Shown here piece after piece: positions 1 to 9,231 of a stretch of DNA of 64,000 nt (positions are counted from its first letter, which is position 1; the number at the start of each line of letters is the position of its first letter). The stretch lies in the NCBI RefSeq assembly GCF_900142435.1, contig NZ_LT670846.1:1020750-1084749 (forward strand), read 5' to 3'. The notes beneath the pieces are model-generated. The model saw only the letters and a program-made list of their open reading frames with translations. It did not search any database and was not told where the DNA came from. The position numbers and the translations under genes are program-made. The DNA is from Thermocrinis minervae. Lineage in GTDB: Bacteria; Aquificota; Aquificia; Aquificales; Aquificaceae.

Positions 1-703
1 TTTCAAAGATGGAGTATACGTCTCCCTCCTCTACCACCTGTCCTTCTTTGAGGACCAGTACCCTATCTGCTATCTCGGCCACGACTCCAAAATCGTGCGT
101 CACAAGAAGCACGCTCCTACCTTCCTCTTTTGTTCTTCTGAAAAGGGAAAGGATGGAGCTTTGAAGTGTAACATCCAAGGCTGTGGTGGGTTCGTCTGCA
201 AGTATGAGGCTTGGCTCGCACACCGAAGCTATAGCTATGCAAACCCTCTGTTTTAGACCTCCAGAGAGTTGGTGTGGATAAGAGTTGTATACCCTATCCA
301 CATCCTGTATACCTACCTTTCTAAGCACTTCGTAAGCCTTCTGTCTGGCGCCATTCTTACCCATGTGAGCCCTGTAAGCCTCCTCTATCTGAGAACCTAT
401 TTTAAAGAGAGGGTCAAGGTACAGAGAAGGCTCTTGAAACACGAAGGATATTTCCTTTCCTCTAATCCTTCTAAGCTCCCTTTCAGAAAGATTTAAAAGA
501 TTCATACCTTTAAACCTTATGCTACCCTCTACCCTGGCTCCCTTTGGCAGAAGTCTAGCTATGGAGTAGAGTATGGAGGATTTCCCAGAACCAGACTCGC
601 CGACTATACAGAGTATCTCTCCTTCTTCCAAGCTAAAACTTACATCCTTCAATACTCTTTTAGGGCCGTAGTACAGACTAAGATTTTCAACCTTCAGCAG
701 CAT
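1..703 (-). CDS. ABC transporter ATP-binding protein, oligopeptide/dipeptide (DppD/OppD) type, partial
   Basis: ATPase subunit of a peptide-type ABC importer, cut by the window's left edge, so the C-terminal region is missing. Reading down from ATG at 703 the frame stays open to base 1. It shows Walker A (GESGSGKS), a Q-loop (FQEP followed by LDP), the signature LSGGLKQR, Walker B (LILADEPTTALD) and the H-loop histidine (LVTHD). The signature context and the ALDVT motif after Walker B are typical of the Dpp/Opp/Nik group. The start codon lies 17 bp inside the end of the upstream HIT gene, so it is probably the distal gene of the same minus-strand operon. No permease or binding protein is visible here, so the substrate is unknown. 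Confidence 0.88.
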   Translation of the reverse strand, partial: MLLKVENLSLYYGPKRVLKDVSFSLEEGEILCIVGESGSGKSSILYSIARLLPKGARVEGSIRFKGMNLLNLSERELRRIRGKEISFVFQEPSLYLDPLFKIGSQIEEAYRAHMGKNGARQKAYEVLRKVGIQDVDRVYNSYPHQLSGGLKQRVCIAIASVCEPSLILADEPTTALDVTLQSSILSLFRRTKEEGRSVLLVTHDFGVVAEIADRVLVLKEGQVVEEGDVYSIFE

Positions 704-1196
704 GTAAAATGTCAAAAAAGATGGGCCTTATGCGGTCGTACATCTCCCAAAGATCTTGAGATATCACCCTGGTTTCTGCAAGTGTGGACATGAAGTTGGT
801 GTCCCCGTTCCACCTTGGTACTATGTGAAGGTGTATGTGGGTTTCAAGACCAGCACCTGCAGACCTTCCTAAGTTAAAACCCAGATTAAAGCCATGAGGG
901 TTTAGCGCACGCCTTAGGGCGAGGAGACAAACCCTTACAAGCTTGTGCATCTCCAAAGCTGTATCCTCATCAAGGAGTGTATAGTCTCCTGTATGATCTA
1001 TGGGTGCTACCATCAGGTGCCCAGGATTATAAGGATACTTGTTGAATATGACAAAGGCCCTCTTACCCTTGTAAAGCACCAGGTAGTCCCTTAACCTTTC
1101 CTCTGGTTGTTTCACAGCCTCACAGAGGAAGCATTCAGAGGATTCACCTATGCTTTCTACATACTTGCTCCGCCAAGGAGCCCAAAGTCTCTTCAT
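687..1196 (-). CDS. HIT-family nucleotide hydrolase/phosphorylase
   Basis: A 169-residue histidine-triad protein. The catalytic triad H120-x-H122-x-H124 lies in an HLHIVPRWNGD context, typical of the AP4A phosphorylase-like HIT branch. An N-terminal C22-x2-C25 pair could help bind zinc, as in several HIT proteins. The family acts on dinucleoside polyphosphates or nucleotidylated compounds in the cytosol; the exact substrate cannot be read here. Its ATG overlaps the stop of the thioredoxin-like gene by 4 bp, which implies translational coupling. Confidence 0.88.
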   Translation of the reverse strand: MKRLWAPWRSKYVESIGESSECFLCEAVKQPEERLRDYLVLYKGKRAFVIFNKYPYNPGHLMVAPIDHTGDYTLLDEDTALEMHKLVRVCLLALRRALNPHGFNLGFNLGRSAGAGLETHIHLHIVPRWNGDTNFMSTLAETRVISQDLWEMYDRIRPIFFDILHAAEG

Positions 1197-1522
1197 AGCC
1201 TGAGTATCCTTTTTATGGCCCTTTCCACCTCTTCTTCGGAGGGTAGGTAATCGTGTCTATCCAACTCCATGGTGTCCCTAAAGTAAAGTACTGTTGGGAA
1301 GGAGAAGACTCCCAAGTCCTCTGCGCTCGTGTTCTTAGTAACGTCAAGGTAGAAGAAGTTTATCTTATCTCCGTAAAGCTTTACAAACCTTTCAAGCACT
1401 TGGTAAAAGGCCTGATTCTTTTCATTGTCAGGATGCGTAAGGAGTACCACAGCAGGCTTTTCACCCGCTATAGCTTTATCGTAAAAGTCTCTGTCTGTTA
1501 TCTCTACAAACCCTTCAAACAT
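1193..1522 (-). CDS. Thioredoxin-fold protein lacking the CxxC active site
   Basis: A 109-residue protein with a thioredoxin-like layout: a central strand with YLDVTKN and the cis-proline motif FSFPTVLYF at about residues 73-81. The active-site region reads LLTHPDNEKNQ instead of WCxxC, and the protein contains no cysteine. It is therefore unlikely to be a disulfide oxidoreductase; a binding, chaperone or adaptor role is possible. It sits in a coupled operon with the polysaccharide deacetylase (8-bp overlap) and the HIT gene (4-bp overlap). The function is unknown. Confidence 0.7.
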   Translation of the reverse strand: MFEGFVEITDRDFYDKAIAGEKPAVVLLTHPDNEKNQAFYQVLERFVKLYGDKINFFYLDVTKNTSAEDLGVFSFPTVLYFRDTMELDRHDYLPSEEEVERAIKRILRL

Positions 1523-2552
1523 GCTTTATCCTCCGTCTGAACAATTTTACCACTATGTACATAAAAGACCACAGATCCTTGGGGACTGTGATGCGTGGAA
1601 GAAGGTAAGGATCGTCCCCTAAGAGTATGCTCCTCTTCTCTGTAGTGAAGGCAGAAGATAGGTACTCAGAAAGCCTGCTCTTAAGAAGATCATCGTAATC
1701 ACCGAAGGGATATGCCCCATGATAAACCTTTTGATCCGTCAACCCTTCAAGCTCCTCCTTAGCCAGAAGGATCTCCCGAGTGATTCTCTCATACCGTTCT
1801 ACAGGATCTTCAAATTCAAGCATGCTGGAAAAGTTCTTTTTTAGTAAGCTAGAAAGTTCTCTTTTCCATTCTTTTCTTTGGAAAAAGTTCTTTCCCAAGG
1901 ACTTTATGAACTCCTTAACTTCTTTTCTGAGCTTGCCTACCCTCACAGATAGTGAACCCTTCAGCGGAAACAGGGGGTAGCCTGTGCGTGGTTCTTCACC
2001 ATAAGCATGAAGTAAAGACCAATGTCCCTTTCCTTCGTAAAAACCAAGAATTTTCTCCTCGTAAAAATCTTTTGTGTGATGAACCGAGTGCCATCCAAAG
2101 TTAAACACGTCTCTCATGGATCTTATCTCTCCCACGGTAAGAAAGTCTTCGCTTATCCTTTCCTTTAAAAACTCAAGATTGGCTTCATGCATAGTCTTGG
2201 GTGTGTAAAGTTCTTTAAGGCCTACTTTACCCTCCCAGTAATCAAGGAGTGTAGGTCTCCTTTTGTCAGACTTCTGTATGCGTGATGTGGTGATAAAGAG
2301 TGTAGCCTTTAGTCTGTGCTTTTTTAGTATAGGATAGGCATAGATCCAATTATCCGCATAACCGTCATCAAAGGTTATGGCAACGGTAGGATTATCTGGC
2401 AGTCTTTGTAAATGTAAGTACTCGAGTATCTGATCAAGATCTACAACGCGGAAAAGTTTTTTTAGGATGGACATCTCCAAGTCAAAAGTCTTCCACCAAA
2501 CGTCAAAAGAAGGCCACTTTACCACCTTGTGATAAAGAAGGACTGCCAGCAT
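1515..2552 (-). CDS. Polysaccharide deacetylase family protein (NodB/CE4-like)
   Basis: A 345-residue protein. The catalytic DD motif is in TFDDGYADN (residues 60-68), and a histidine motif WHSVHH near residue 157 matches the metal-binding HxxxH/D pattern. A YPFGDYDD segment near the C-terminus resembles CE4 motif 3. The family removes N- or O-acetyl groups from sugar polymers. There is no obvious signal peptide, so it may act on lipid-linked precursors on the cytoplasmic side or be exported another way. Its start overlaps the glycosyltransferase stop by one base, pointing to a joint role in surface glycan synthesis. Confidence 0.82.
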   Translation of the reverse strand: MLAVLLYHKVVKWPSFDVWWKTFDLEMSILKKLFRVVDLDQILEYLHLQRLPDNPTVAITFDDGYADNWIYAYPILKKHRLKATLFITTSRIQKSDKRRPTLLDYWEGKVGLKELYTPKTMHEANLEFLKERISEDFLTVGEIRSMRDVFNFGWHSVHHTKDFYEEKILGFYEGKGHWSLLHAYGEEPRTGYPLFPLKGSLSVRVGKLRKEVKEFIKSLGKNFFQRKEWKRELSSLLKKNFSSMLEFEDPVERYERITREILLAKEELEGLTDQKVYHGAYPFGDYDDLLKSRLSEYLSSAFTTEKRSILLGDDPYLLPRITVPKDLWSFMYIVVKLFRRRIKHV

Positions 2553-3643
2553 TAGCAGAGTTCCTCAAAAAGCTCCATGTACTTTCTAGCCATGTTCGAA
2601 GGAGAGTAAAGCTGTACACTCTGCATAGCCCTAAAGCCAATGTCTTCTCTTTCTTCTCTCTTGAGTTCAAGTACGAGCTTCATTTTCTGCAGGTAAGTTT
2701 CCCAGTCACCAACGGGAACCAAAAAGCCGTTATGTCCATCCTCTATGATCTCCACAGCACCAGACACCGCCGTGGATATACATACAAGGCCTACAGCCAT
2801 AGCTTGCAGGAGGGCATTAGGAAAACCTTCAAAGTAAGAAGACAGTAGAAAAAAATCCGAAGCGTTAAGAAGTTCATTCACATCCTGTCTAAAGCCAAGA
2901 CCTACAACCCTGTCCTCCACGCCGTACTCTTTGGCTATCTTCTTAGCGTGAACGTCCGTGTCATAGCCCACAAGCAGCAGCACGCAGTCCTTACATTCTA
3001 GTCTAGAAAACACCTTTATGAGCATGTCTTGAGCCTTTACTGGAGGGTTCCAGTTGGCCACGTTTATAAAAACCTTCCTGTCCATTCCCAGGCCTAACTC
3101 CTTCCTTTTTATCTCTCTCAAGCCTTCCATAGGCTTAAAGATCTCTAGGTCTATAGCGCTGTTTATCACCCTTATCCTTTCTGGAGGTATGCCTGCCTCC
3201 TCCATAACCTTAGCTACTTCCCGAGATACACATACCACCCTTGAGGCAAGCATGTATTTAAACCTTATAGAAAAAGGGTTTGGCTTTCGCGAGCTTCTCT
3301 TTACTACTATGAGCTTGGGTCTTTCCTTCAAGAACCTGTAGACCAAGCTAACGTAGTCTAGGGCATGGGGGGAGTTGGCTATAACAAAGTCATAGCTTCC
3401 TTCCTGTATGATCTTCCATAGCCTGTAATAGTTTAAAGGGTTTAATCTGTAAGCTCCCTTCCTTCTTTCAAAGAAACGAAAGCCCACACTATAAGGCCGT
3501 AGTTTTTGCACCATCTCAAGGTTTTCAAAGGCCAGAGCTAGGTCTACCTTTATTCCACTCTTTGAGAGCTCTCTAGCTAATAAGAAGACCTGCTGTTTAG
3601 TGCCACCCCACCCGTACCCGTCAACTACAGAAAGTACACGCAT
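2552..3643 (-). CDS. Glycosyltransferase family 4 (GT-B fold)
   Basis: A 363-residue GT-B enzyme. The N-terminus has a glycine-rich donor/acceptor loop (GYGWGGTKQQ). The C-terminal half has the nucleotide-sugar motif EGFPNALLQAMAVG with the conserved EX7E-type spacing, and the segment EIIEDGHNGFLVP typical of GT4 transferases. It probably transfers a sugar in cell-surface polysaccharide or LPS-core assembly. It lies between a DUF202 membrane protein and a polysaccharide deacetylase in one operon. Donor and acceptor are not determinable. Confidence 0.88.
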   Translation of the reverse strand: MRVLSVVDGYGWGGTKQQVFLLARELSKSGIKVDLALAFENLEMVQKLRPYSVGFRFFERRKGAYRLNPLNYYRLWKIIQEGSYDFVIANSPHALDYVSLVYRFLKERPKLIVVKRSSRKPNPFSIRFKYMLASRVVCVSREVAKVMEEAGIPPERIRVINSAIDLEIFKPMEGLREIKRKELGLGMDRKVFINVANWNPPVKAQDMLIKVFSRLECKDCVLLLVGYDTDVHAKKIAKEYGVEDRVVGLGFRQDVNELLNASDFFLLSSYFEGFPNALLQAMAVGLVCISTAVSGAVEIIEDGHNGFLVPVGDWETYLQKMKLVLELKREEREDIGFRAMQSVQLYSPSNMARKYMELFEELC

Positions 3644-3648
3644 GAAGC

Positions 3649-4308
3649 TTAGAAGAGCCTAAGGACGTACACAAACAGTACAAGACATGTAAAGAATATG
3701 ATAGCACCGTAGAGTTTGTAGAGCCATACGCGGGTTCTGTAATAGCCTATATCCACATCCTTTATAGTCTTGTAAAAGTTAAAGGCACCCAAAAGCAGTG
3801 TAGCAATGCCTATGATTATCACGAACACTCCTATACTGATAAGGGTGTGATGGCTTCCATCTTTACCCACATGCATATGAAAGACATTTTCCAGCTGCAC
3901 TATAAAGAACTCAAACTTTTCTATAACAAAGCCAAAGACTATAAGAGATATAGCTGTTCTAACCCAAGCAAGAAAAGTTCTCTCAGCAGCCATGTATATC
4001 CGTGGATCTGTAACCTCCTTAGGAGACACCTCTATACCTCCTTCTAGATATTTTATATCCCTGCTGAATGTAAAAAGTCCAAAGCTTACCATGAAAACAC
4101 CCAAGAGAGAAAGCCCTATGGCTAAATACTCCAAGACTACAGACACATGAATCTTACCAGTATACTCAGCTATGATGTTGAGCTTCCCAAGGAATACCGC
4201 AAAGGAGAGCATACCTAAGGAGAGTTTAGAATAGCCCAGGAAGGTTCTTTCTATGGACTTGTATATGCGCGCATCCTTTGCAGCAGGAAGGTCCTTACGT
4301 AATAACAT
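3649..4308 (-). CDS. Tandem DUF202 (YidH-like) membrane protein
   Basis: A 219-residue integral membrane protein made of two related halves. Each half begins with an ARIY/PRIY + ERTFL motif followed by transmembrane helices: DARIYKSIERTFLGYSK in the N-terminal half and DPRIYMAAERTFLAWVRT in the C-terminal half. The second copy carries the canonical DUF202 signature; the first has lost its W and R. About six hydrophobic segments are visible. No biochemical function is established for DUF202. It lies 10 bp after the BASS transporter gene and 5 bp before the glycosyltransferase gene. Confidence 0.82.
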   Translation of the reverse strand: MLLRKDLPAAKDARIYKSIERTFLGYSKLSLGMLSFAVFLGKLNIIAEYTGKIHVSVVLEYLAIGLSLLGVFMVSFGLFTFSRDIKYLEGGIEVSPKEVTDPRIYMAAERTFLAWVRTAISLIVFGFVIEKFEFFIVQLENVFHMHVGKDGSHHTLISIGVFVIIIGIATLLLGAFNFYKTIKDVDIGYYRTRVWLYKLYGAIIFFTCLVLFVYVLRLF

Positions 4309-4318
4309 AAGTATACTA

Positions 4319-5209
4319 TTATAACCTTCTTAGAAGAAAGGAAAGGAAAAGACCGTAGAGATTCTGCAGGAGACTAAAGATAGCCGAAGGCAAAGAAGCT
4401 TCCTGACCGAAGAAGTTAAGGGCAAGCACTGTAGAAAGAGCCGAGTTTTGCATGCCCACCTCTATACTGAGGGTTTTGGAAAGTTTAACGTCTAAACCTG
4501 TTAATCTTCCAAAGGCATAACCAAGCACAAAGCCCAAAACTATATGTAGGCTAACACCCAAGATCAGAAGGCTGCTTGACTTTTGCAAAGCATCCCTGTT
4601 CAGAGATAAAACCACTGCTATTATCAACGCTATGCAAAGAGTTGTAAGGTAGGGTAAGAACCTTTCAACTTTTTGGACTTTTATAAACCTTTTTAAAAAC
4701 ATACCTGCTATTATGGGCAGGACTATCAGCTTTAACGTAGTTGTTACCATAGGTAAAAAGGGTACGGATACATACCTTCCTGCAAGAAGCCAAGCCCAGA
4801 AGGGTGTAAGCAAGGGAGAAAGCAACGTGGAAAAAGTGGTAACAGAAACCGAGTAGGCAAGGTCTCCCTTCGATAGGTATGTGATGAGTGTTGATGCTGT
4901 ACCGCTGGGCGCAGAACCCACCAACACCATGCCTACAGAAAGATCTTTACCAAAATCAAACAGCTTTGGTATAAGGAACCCCAAGATGGGCATTATGGTG
5001 TAGTGAAGTATAGCGCCGTAAGTTACGCTCAAGGGCTTTTTCAGTGTGTTGATAAAGTCTTTCTTGCTTAGAGTCATTCCCATGCTGAGCATAACCAGGG
5101 TAAGCAGGTAGGGGACGTGCTCTTTAAAACTCAAGAAGAGTGTAGGATAAAGGTAGCCTAAGGAAGATAAACTAAGGAGGATGCTCAGCATGAGGAAAGC
5201 TTGCAACAT
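4319..5209 (-). CDS. Bile acid:sodium symporter (BASS/SBF)-family transporter
   Basis: A 296-residue protein with 9-10 hydrophobic segments. Family landmarks are the GSAPSGTASTLIT stretch (substrate/sodium-site helix) and the EVGMQNSALS motif near residue 250. BASS proteins move organic anions with Na+; the substrate is unknown. It is the first gene of the minus-strand operon running to the window's left edge and is transcribed divergently from the penicillin-binding protein gene with only 27 bp between start codons. Confidence 0.88.
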   Translation of the reverse strand: MLQAFLMLSILLSLSSLGYLYPTLFLSFKEHVPYLLTLVMLSMGMTLSKKDFINTLKKPLSVTYGAILHYTIMPILGFLIPKLFDFGKDLSVGMVLVGSAPSGTASTLITYLSKGDLAYSVSVTTFSTLLSPLLTPFWAWLLAGRYVSVPFLPMVTTTLKLIVLPIIAGMFLKRFIKVQKVERFLPYLTTLCIALIIAVVLSLNRDALQKSSSLLILGVSLHIVLGFVLGYAFGRLTGLDVKLSKTLSIEVGMQNSALSTVLALNFFGQEASLPSAIFSLLQNLYGLFLSFLLRRL

Positions 5210-5236
5210 ACTAGAAATTATTAAAATATATACGCG
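5210..5236. promoter_or_regulatory. 27-bp divergent promoter region between BASS and PBP1A genes
   Basis: The start codons of two divergent genes are only 27 bp apart, and the gap is almost wholly A/T. On the plus strand TATATA at 5227-5232 sits 4 nt before the mrcA ATG, and TAAAAT at 5222-5227 is an alternative. On the minus strand TATATT/TAATAA-like hexamers lie 5-10 nt before the BASS ATG. Any -35 elements must lie in the opposite gene's coding sequence. Both transcripts would be nearly leaderless. Confidence 0.45.
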
Positions 5237-7420
5237 ATGAAAAAACTGATCTTGCTCTCCCTCTTAGTCTTTGTGTTTGTACCTTTTGCCTTTCTCTTTA
5301 CGCTTTCTCTTGACCTTCCCTCTGTGGAGAATCTCAAAAGATGGAAGCCCCCGGAAGCTACCGTCATATACGACTATAAGGGGAGAGTCTTTGGTGATGT
5401 GGGTATACAGAGGAGGTACTACGTTCCCTTGAGCGAAATTCCTCTGCACGTAAGACAAGCCTTTATAGCAGCAGAGGATAGAAACTTCTACATGCATCCA
5501 GGTGTGGATCCTATAGCAATAGTGAGGGCTGTAGTGGCTAACTTAAGACACAGAGAGGTAGTACAGGGAGCTTCTACAATAACCCAACAGCTTGCTAAAA
5601 ACCTCTTTTTAACACCGGAGAGAAGCATAAAGAGAAAGATAAAAGAAGCCCTCTTAGCGTTGAAGATAGAAAGAACCTTTAGCAAGGACCAGATACTGGA
5701 AATGTACCTTAACTACATATACCTGGGACAAGGAGCCTACGGAGTAGAGGCAGCATCAAGGATATACTTTGGAAAACACGTCAAAGACCTGACCTTGGAT
5801 GAGGCTGCTCTTCTTGCAGCTCTTCCAAAGGCTCCTTCCAAGTACAACCCTTTCAGAAATCCGGAAGGTGTTCTTGAAAGAAGGAACTATGTGCTTTACA
5901 GGATGTACGAAGATGGGTACATATCAAAGGAGGATTATGAAAGGTATACGAAAAAGCCAATACACGTAAAGTTGGAAAACAGATACTACGGCATGGATTA
6001 CTTCTTAGACTACGTCAAAGACTACCTTGTGAATAAGTACGGAGAAGTAATACTGGCAGGCGGGTACAAGGTGTACACCACCGTGGACAAAGACCTCCAG
6101 ATCCATGCCCAACAGGCTGTAAAAAGGGGCGTGCTGAGAGTTGCCAAGGCTAACGGCATACCATACCTTCCTGAGGATCCGTATGAGGTGCAAAAGATAT
6201 ACGACTCGCAGGAAACAGACTTAAAGCCTGGAAAAGTCTACATAGGAAAGGTTCAGAACGTGAGCGAGGATTCTATGGAAATAGCCATAAAGGACAAAGT
6301 TTTCCAGGTTAAAGATGTGAAGTTACCAGTGGAAAAGGGAGACTTTGTACTGGTAAGGGTCTATAGAAGGAAAGGAGAACTTCAGATCGAAGTCTTGCCA
6401 GACTTGCAGGGTGCCCTGGTAAGCCTTGACGTGAAAACTGGAGCTATCAGAGCCATGGTAGGGGGTTATTCTTATTTAAGGAGTCCTTACAACAGAGCGG
6501 TATACGCAAAGAGACAACCAGGTTCAGCTATCAAACCTATTATCTACCTAGCAGCTCTCATGAAAGGATACACCCAAGTATCCCAGATAGACGCCACGCC
6601 TAGGAGCTTCTACGATCCATCCAAAGGCAAAGAGTGGACACCATCCAACTACGAGGGTGAACAGTACGGTATGGTTACGCTGAGGACAGCCCTAGCTAAA
6701 AGCATAAACACGGCAACCGTAAACCTCTTGGCAGACATAGGCTTTGACCTTCCTATCGAAATAGGTAGAAAGTTAGGCATAGAGCTTAAACCCTACTACT
6801 CTATGGCCCTCGGTAGCATAGAAGTAACACCCTTAAAGCTAACTTCAGCTTTTCAGGCCTTCGCCAACCTCGGAACTTACTGCAAGCCATACTTTGTGGA
6901 GAAGATAGTAGCCCCCGATGGGACTATCCTAGAAGAGAACAAACCACAATGTCAACAGGTGCTTCCTCCACAAGAAACTAGAGTACTGGTAGACATGCTT
7001 AGGGCTGTAATTCTGGAAGGTACTGGTGTGGCCGCAAGCTCTATGGACAGGATTTTGGCAGGTAAGACGGGTACTACCAACGATTACATGGACGCTTGGT
7101 TTGTAGGCTTTTCACCCAACATAGTCGCAGGAGTATGGGTAGGCTTCGACGCGAAGAGGTCTATGGGTAAAGGTATGGCAGGTGCCAAGGTAGCACTACC
7201 CATATGGATGGACTACATGTCAGTGGCCGCCTTTATGTATCCTAAGGAAGACTTTCCCATACCTGATGGTGTAGTTGTAGTAAACTGTCCCACACCCATG
7301 CTCTTCGTGGCAGGTACCGAAGGTGTGTGCAGTCAGAACCAAAAGAGCACAGATCAGCAAACTCAAGACGAGCTTAAGGGTATAGTTAATCCGGACCTCT
7401 TGAAGGATCGAAAACCTTAA
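5237..7420 (+). CDS. mrcA: Penicillin-binding protein 1A, bifunctional peptidoglycan glycosyltransferase/transpeptidase
   Basis: A 727-residue class A PBP that polymerises lipid II and cross-links peptidoglycan. An N-terminal membrane anchor spans roughly residues 3-24. The GT51 domain has catalytic E80 in EDRNFY and the QQLAKNL and YLGQGAYG motifs. The transpeptidase domain has S430xxK433 (GSAIKP), S489xN491 and K610TG, all intact. The length is in the family's usual range. It is monocistronic or leads into ilvB after a 53-bp gap. Confidence 0.96.
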   Translation: MKKLILLSLLVFVFVPFAFLFTLSLDLPSVENLKRWKPPEATVIYDYKGRVFGDVGIQRRYYVPLSEIPLHVRQAFIAAEDRNFYMHPGVDPIAIVRAVVANLRHREVVQGASTITQQLAKNLFLTPERSIKRKIKEALLALKIERTFSKDQILEMYLNYIYLGQGAYGVEAASRIYFGKHVKDLTLDEAALLAALPKAPSKYNPFRNPEGVLERRNYVLYRMYEDGYISKEDYERYTKKPIHVKLENRYYGMDYFLDYVKDYLVNKYGEVILAGGYKVYTTVDKDLQIHAQQAVKRGVLRVAKANGIPYLPEDPYEVQKIYDSQETDLKPGKVYIGKVQNVSEDSMEIAIKDKVFQVKDVKLPVEKGDFVLVRVYRRKGELQIEVLPDLQGALVSLDVKTGAIRAMVGGYSYLRSPYNRAVYAKRQPGSAIKPIIYLAALMKGYTQVSQIDATPRSFYDPSKGKEWTPSNYEGEQYGMVTLRTALAKSINTATVNLLADIGFDLPIEIGRKLGIELKPYYSMALGSIEVTPLKLTSAFQAFANLGTYCKPYFVEKIVAPDGTILEENKPQCQQVLPPQETRVLVDMLRAVILEGTGVAASSMDRILAGKTGTTNDYMDAWFVGFSPNIVAGVWVGFDAKRSMGKGMAGAKVALPIWMDYMSVAAFMYPKEDFPIPDGVVVVNCPTPMLFVAGTEGVCSQNQKSTDQQTQDELKGIVNPDLLKDRKP

Positions 7421-7473
7421 CAAAAAGCTAATCTTATGCATATATTTTTTACCTTATCCTTAGGAGGAAAAGG

Positions 7474-9228
7474 ATGGAGCGCAAAGGTGCAGATATAGTC
7501 ATAGAAGTGTTAAAGGAAGAAGGGGTTGAGGTTATCTTTGGTCATCCTGGTGGAGCCATAATGGAAGTCTACGATGCCCTCTACAGGGATGGAAGCATAA
7601 GGCATATATTGGCAAGGCATGAACAGGGTGCTGGGCATATGGCGGAGGGGTACGCAAAGGCTACGGGGAAAGTAGGTGTAGCCATGTCCACATCCGGACC
7701 TGGTGCTACCAACCTTGTGACTGCCATAGCTGACGCTTACATGGATTCTGTACCCGTGGTCTTTATAACAGGTCAAGTCCCAACCCACCTTATAGGTAAC
7801 GATGCTTTCCAAGAAGTAGACATAGTAGGTATAACAAGGCCTATAACAAAGCATAACTTCTTAGTCAAGAGAATAGAAGACTTACCATTGATACTCAGAC
7901 AGGCCTTCTACATAGCCAGGACGGGAAGGCCTGGACCAGTACTCGTGGACATACCTAAGGACATAACCCAAAAGTTATCCTCTGTAGGTATACCTTCCCT
8001 TGAGGAGGTAAAAGAGTCGCTACCAGGATACAGGCCTCACATTGAGGGTAACCCTCAGCAGATAAAAAAGGCAGCCAAAGCCATACTTGAAGCAAAGAGG
8101 CCAGTCCTTTACGTAGGTGGTGGTGCTGTTCAGGCAGAGGCTCAGGCTGAGCTTGTAGAGCTAGCCGAAATGATGATGATACCAGTGACCACCACCAACA
8201 TGGGTAAGGGGGCCTTTCCAGAACTTCACCCGCTTGCCCTCCACATGCTAGGTATGCACGGTACTTACTACGCCAACATGGCTGTTTACCACTGCGACCT
8301 TCTGATAGCAGTAGGGGCACGTTTTGATGACAGGGTGACTGGCAAAGTGGAAGAGTTTGCACCACAAGCTAAGATAATCCACATAGACATAGATCCAGCC
8401 TCCATATCAAAGAACATAGTGGTGGACATACCCATAGTAGGGGACGTCAAGATAGTTCTCAGGAAGCTGATAGAAGAACTAAAGAAGATGGGTGGAAAGC
8501 CACTGTTTGTAGAAGAGAGACAAAAGTGGCTTGAGCAGATAGAAAGGTGGAAAAAGCTACACCCTCTAAGGTACAACAAGTCTGATAAGGTAATAAAACC
8601 ACAGTACGTAATAGAACAGATATGGGAGGCTACCAAAGGTGACGCCATAATAGCTACGGGCGTAGGTCAGCATCAAATGTGGGCTGCCATGTTCTACAAG
8701 TATTCCTTCCCACGACAGTTCATAAACTCCGGTGGTCTTGGTACCATGGGTTTTGGCCTCCCAGCCGGCATAGGAGCCAAGATAGGCAGGCCTGATAAAG
8801 AAGTCTTTGTCATAGACGGTGATGGCTCCTTTATGATGACCATGCAAGAGCTGGTTACTGCTGTTCAGTACAAAGTCCCAGTGAAGATAGCTATAATTAA
8901 CAACGGTTACCTTGGTATGGTACGTCAATGGCAAGAGCTCTTCTACGAAAAGAGGTATTCAGAAGTAGATCTGAGCGTACAGCCAGATTTTGTAAAGCTT
9001 GCTGAGGCCTGTGGGGCTGTAGGTTTCAGGGCTGAAAAACCCTCAGACGTAAGGGAAATAATAGAGGAAGCACTGAAGATAGACGACAGGCCAGTGCTAA
9101 TGGACTTCCATGTGGACAGAGAAGAGAACGTCTTGCCCATGGTACCAGCAGGAAAGTCTTACAGGGAGATGATACTAGACGATGGTAAAAAGAAAGTAGA
9201 AGCAGAAACCATGTATTTAGTGGGGTAA
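7474..9228 (+). CDS. ilvB: Acetolactate synthase, large (catalytic) subunit
   Basis: A 584-residue ThDP enzyme that condenses two pyruvates (or pyruvate with 2-oxobutyrate), the first common step of valine/leucine/isoleucine synthesis. The catalytic glutamate E50 lies in [11 protein letters not shown], and the ThDP/Mg motif starts at G449-D-G and ends in NN. FAD-binding central domain motifs ([10 protein letters not shown]) are present. A strong ribosome-binding site (AGGAGG) precedes the ATG. The regulatory subunit follows 3 bp later. Confidence 0.97.
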   Translation: MERKGADIVIEVLKEEGVEVIFGHPGGAIMEVYDALYRDGSIRHILARHEQGAGHMAEGYAKATGKVGVAMSTSGPGATNLVTAIADAYMDSVPVVFITGQVPTHLIGNDAFQEVDIVGITRPITKHNFLVKRIEDLPLILRQAFYIARTGRPGPVLVDIPKDITQKLSSVGIPSLEEVKESLPGYRPHIEGNPQQIKKAAKAILEAKRPVLYVGGGAVQAEAQAELVELAEMMMIPVTTTNMGKGAFPELHPLALHMLGMHGTYYANMAVYHCDLLIAVGARFDDRVTGKVEEFAPQAKIIHIDIDPASISKNIVVDIPIVGDVKIVLRKLIEELKKMGGKPLFVEERQKWLEQIERWKKLHPLRYNKSDKVIKPQYVIEQIWEATKGDAIIATGVGQHQMWAAMFYKYSFPRQFINSGGLGTMGFGLPAGIGAKIGRPDKEVFVIDGDGSFMMTMQELVTAVQYKVPVKIAIINNGYLGMVRQWQELFYEKRYSEVDLSVQPDFVKLAEACGAVGFRAEKPSDVREIIEEALKIDDRPVLMDFHVDREENVLPMVPAGKSYREMILDDGKKKVEAETMYLVG

Positions 9229-9231
9229 AAG

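Noticed and set aside
7421-7473. Attenuator or T-box upstream of ilvB
   Set aside because: The 53-bp gap holds an A/T-rich promoter-like stretch and a ribosome-binding site but no leader peptide, stem set or T-box sequence.
7955-8365. Antisense reading frames within ilvB
   Set aside because: They are shadows of a strongly conserved coding strand, with unlikely amino-acid composition and no start signals.
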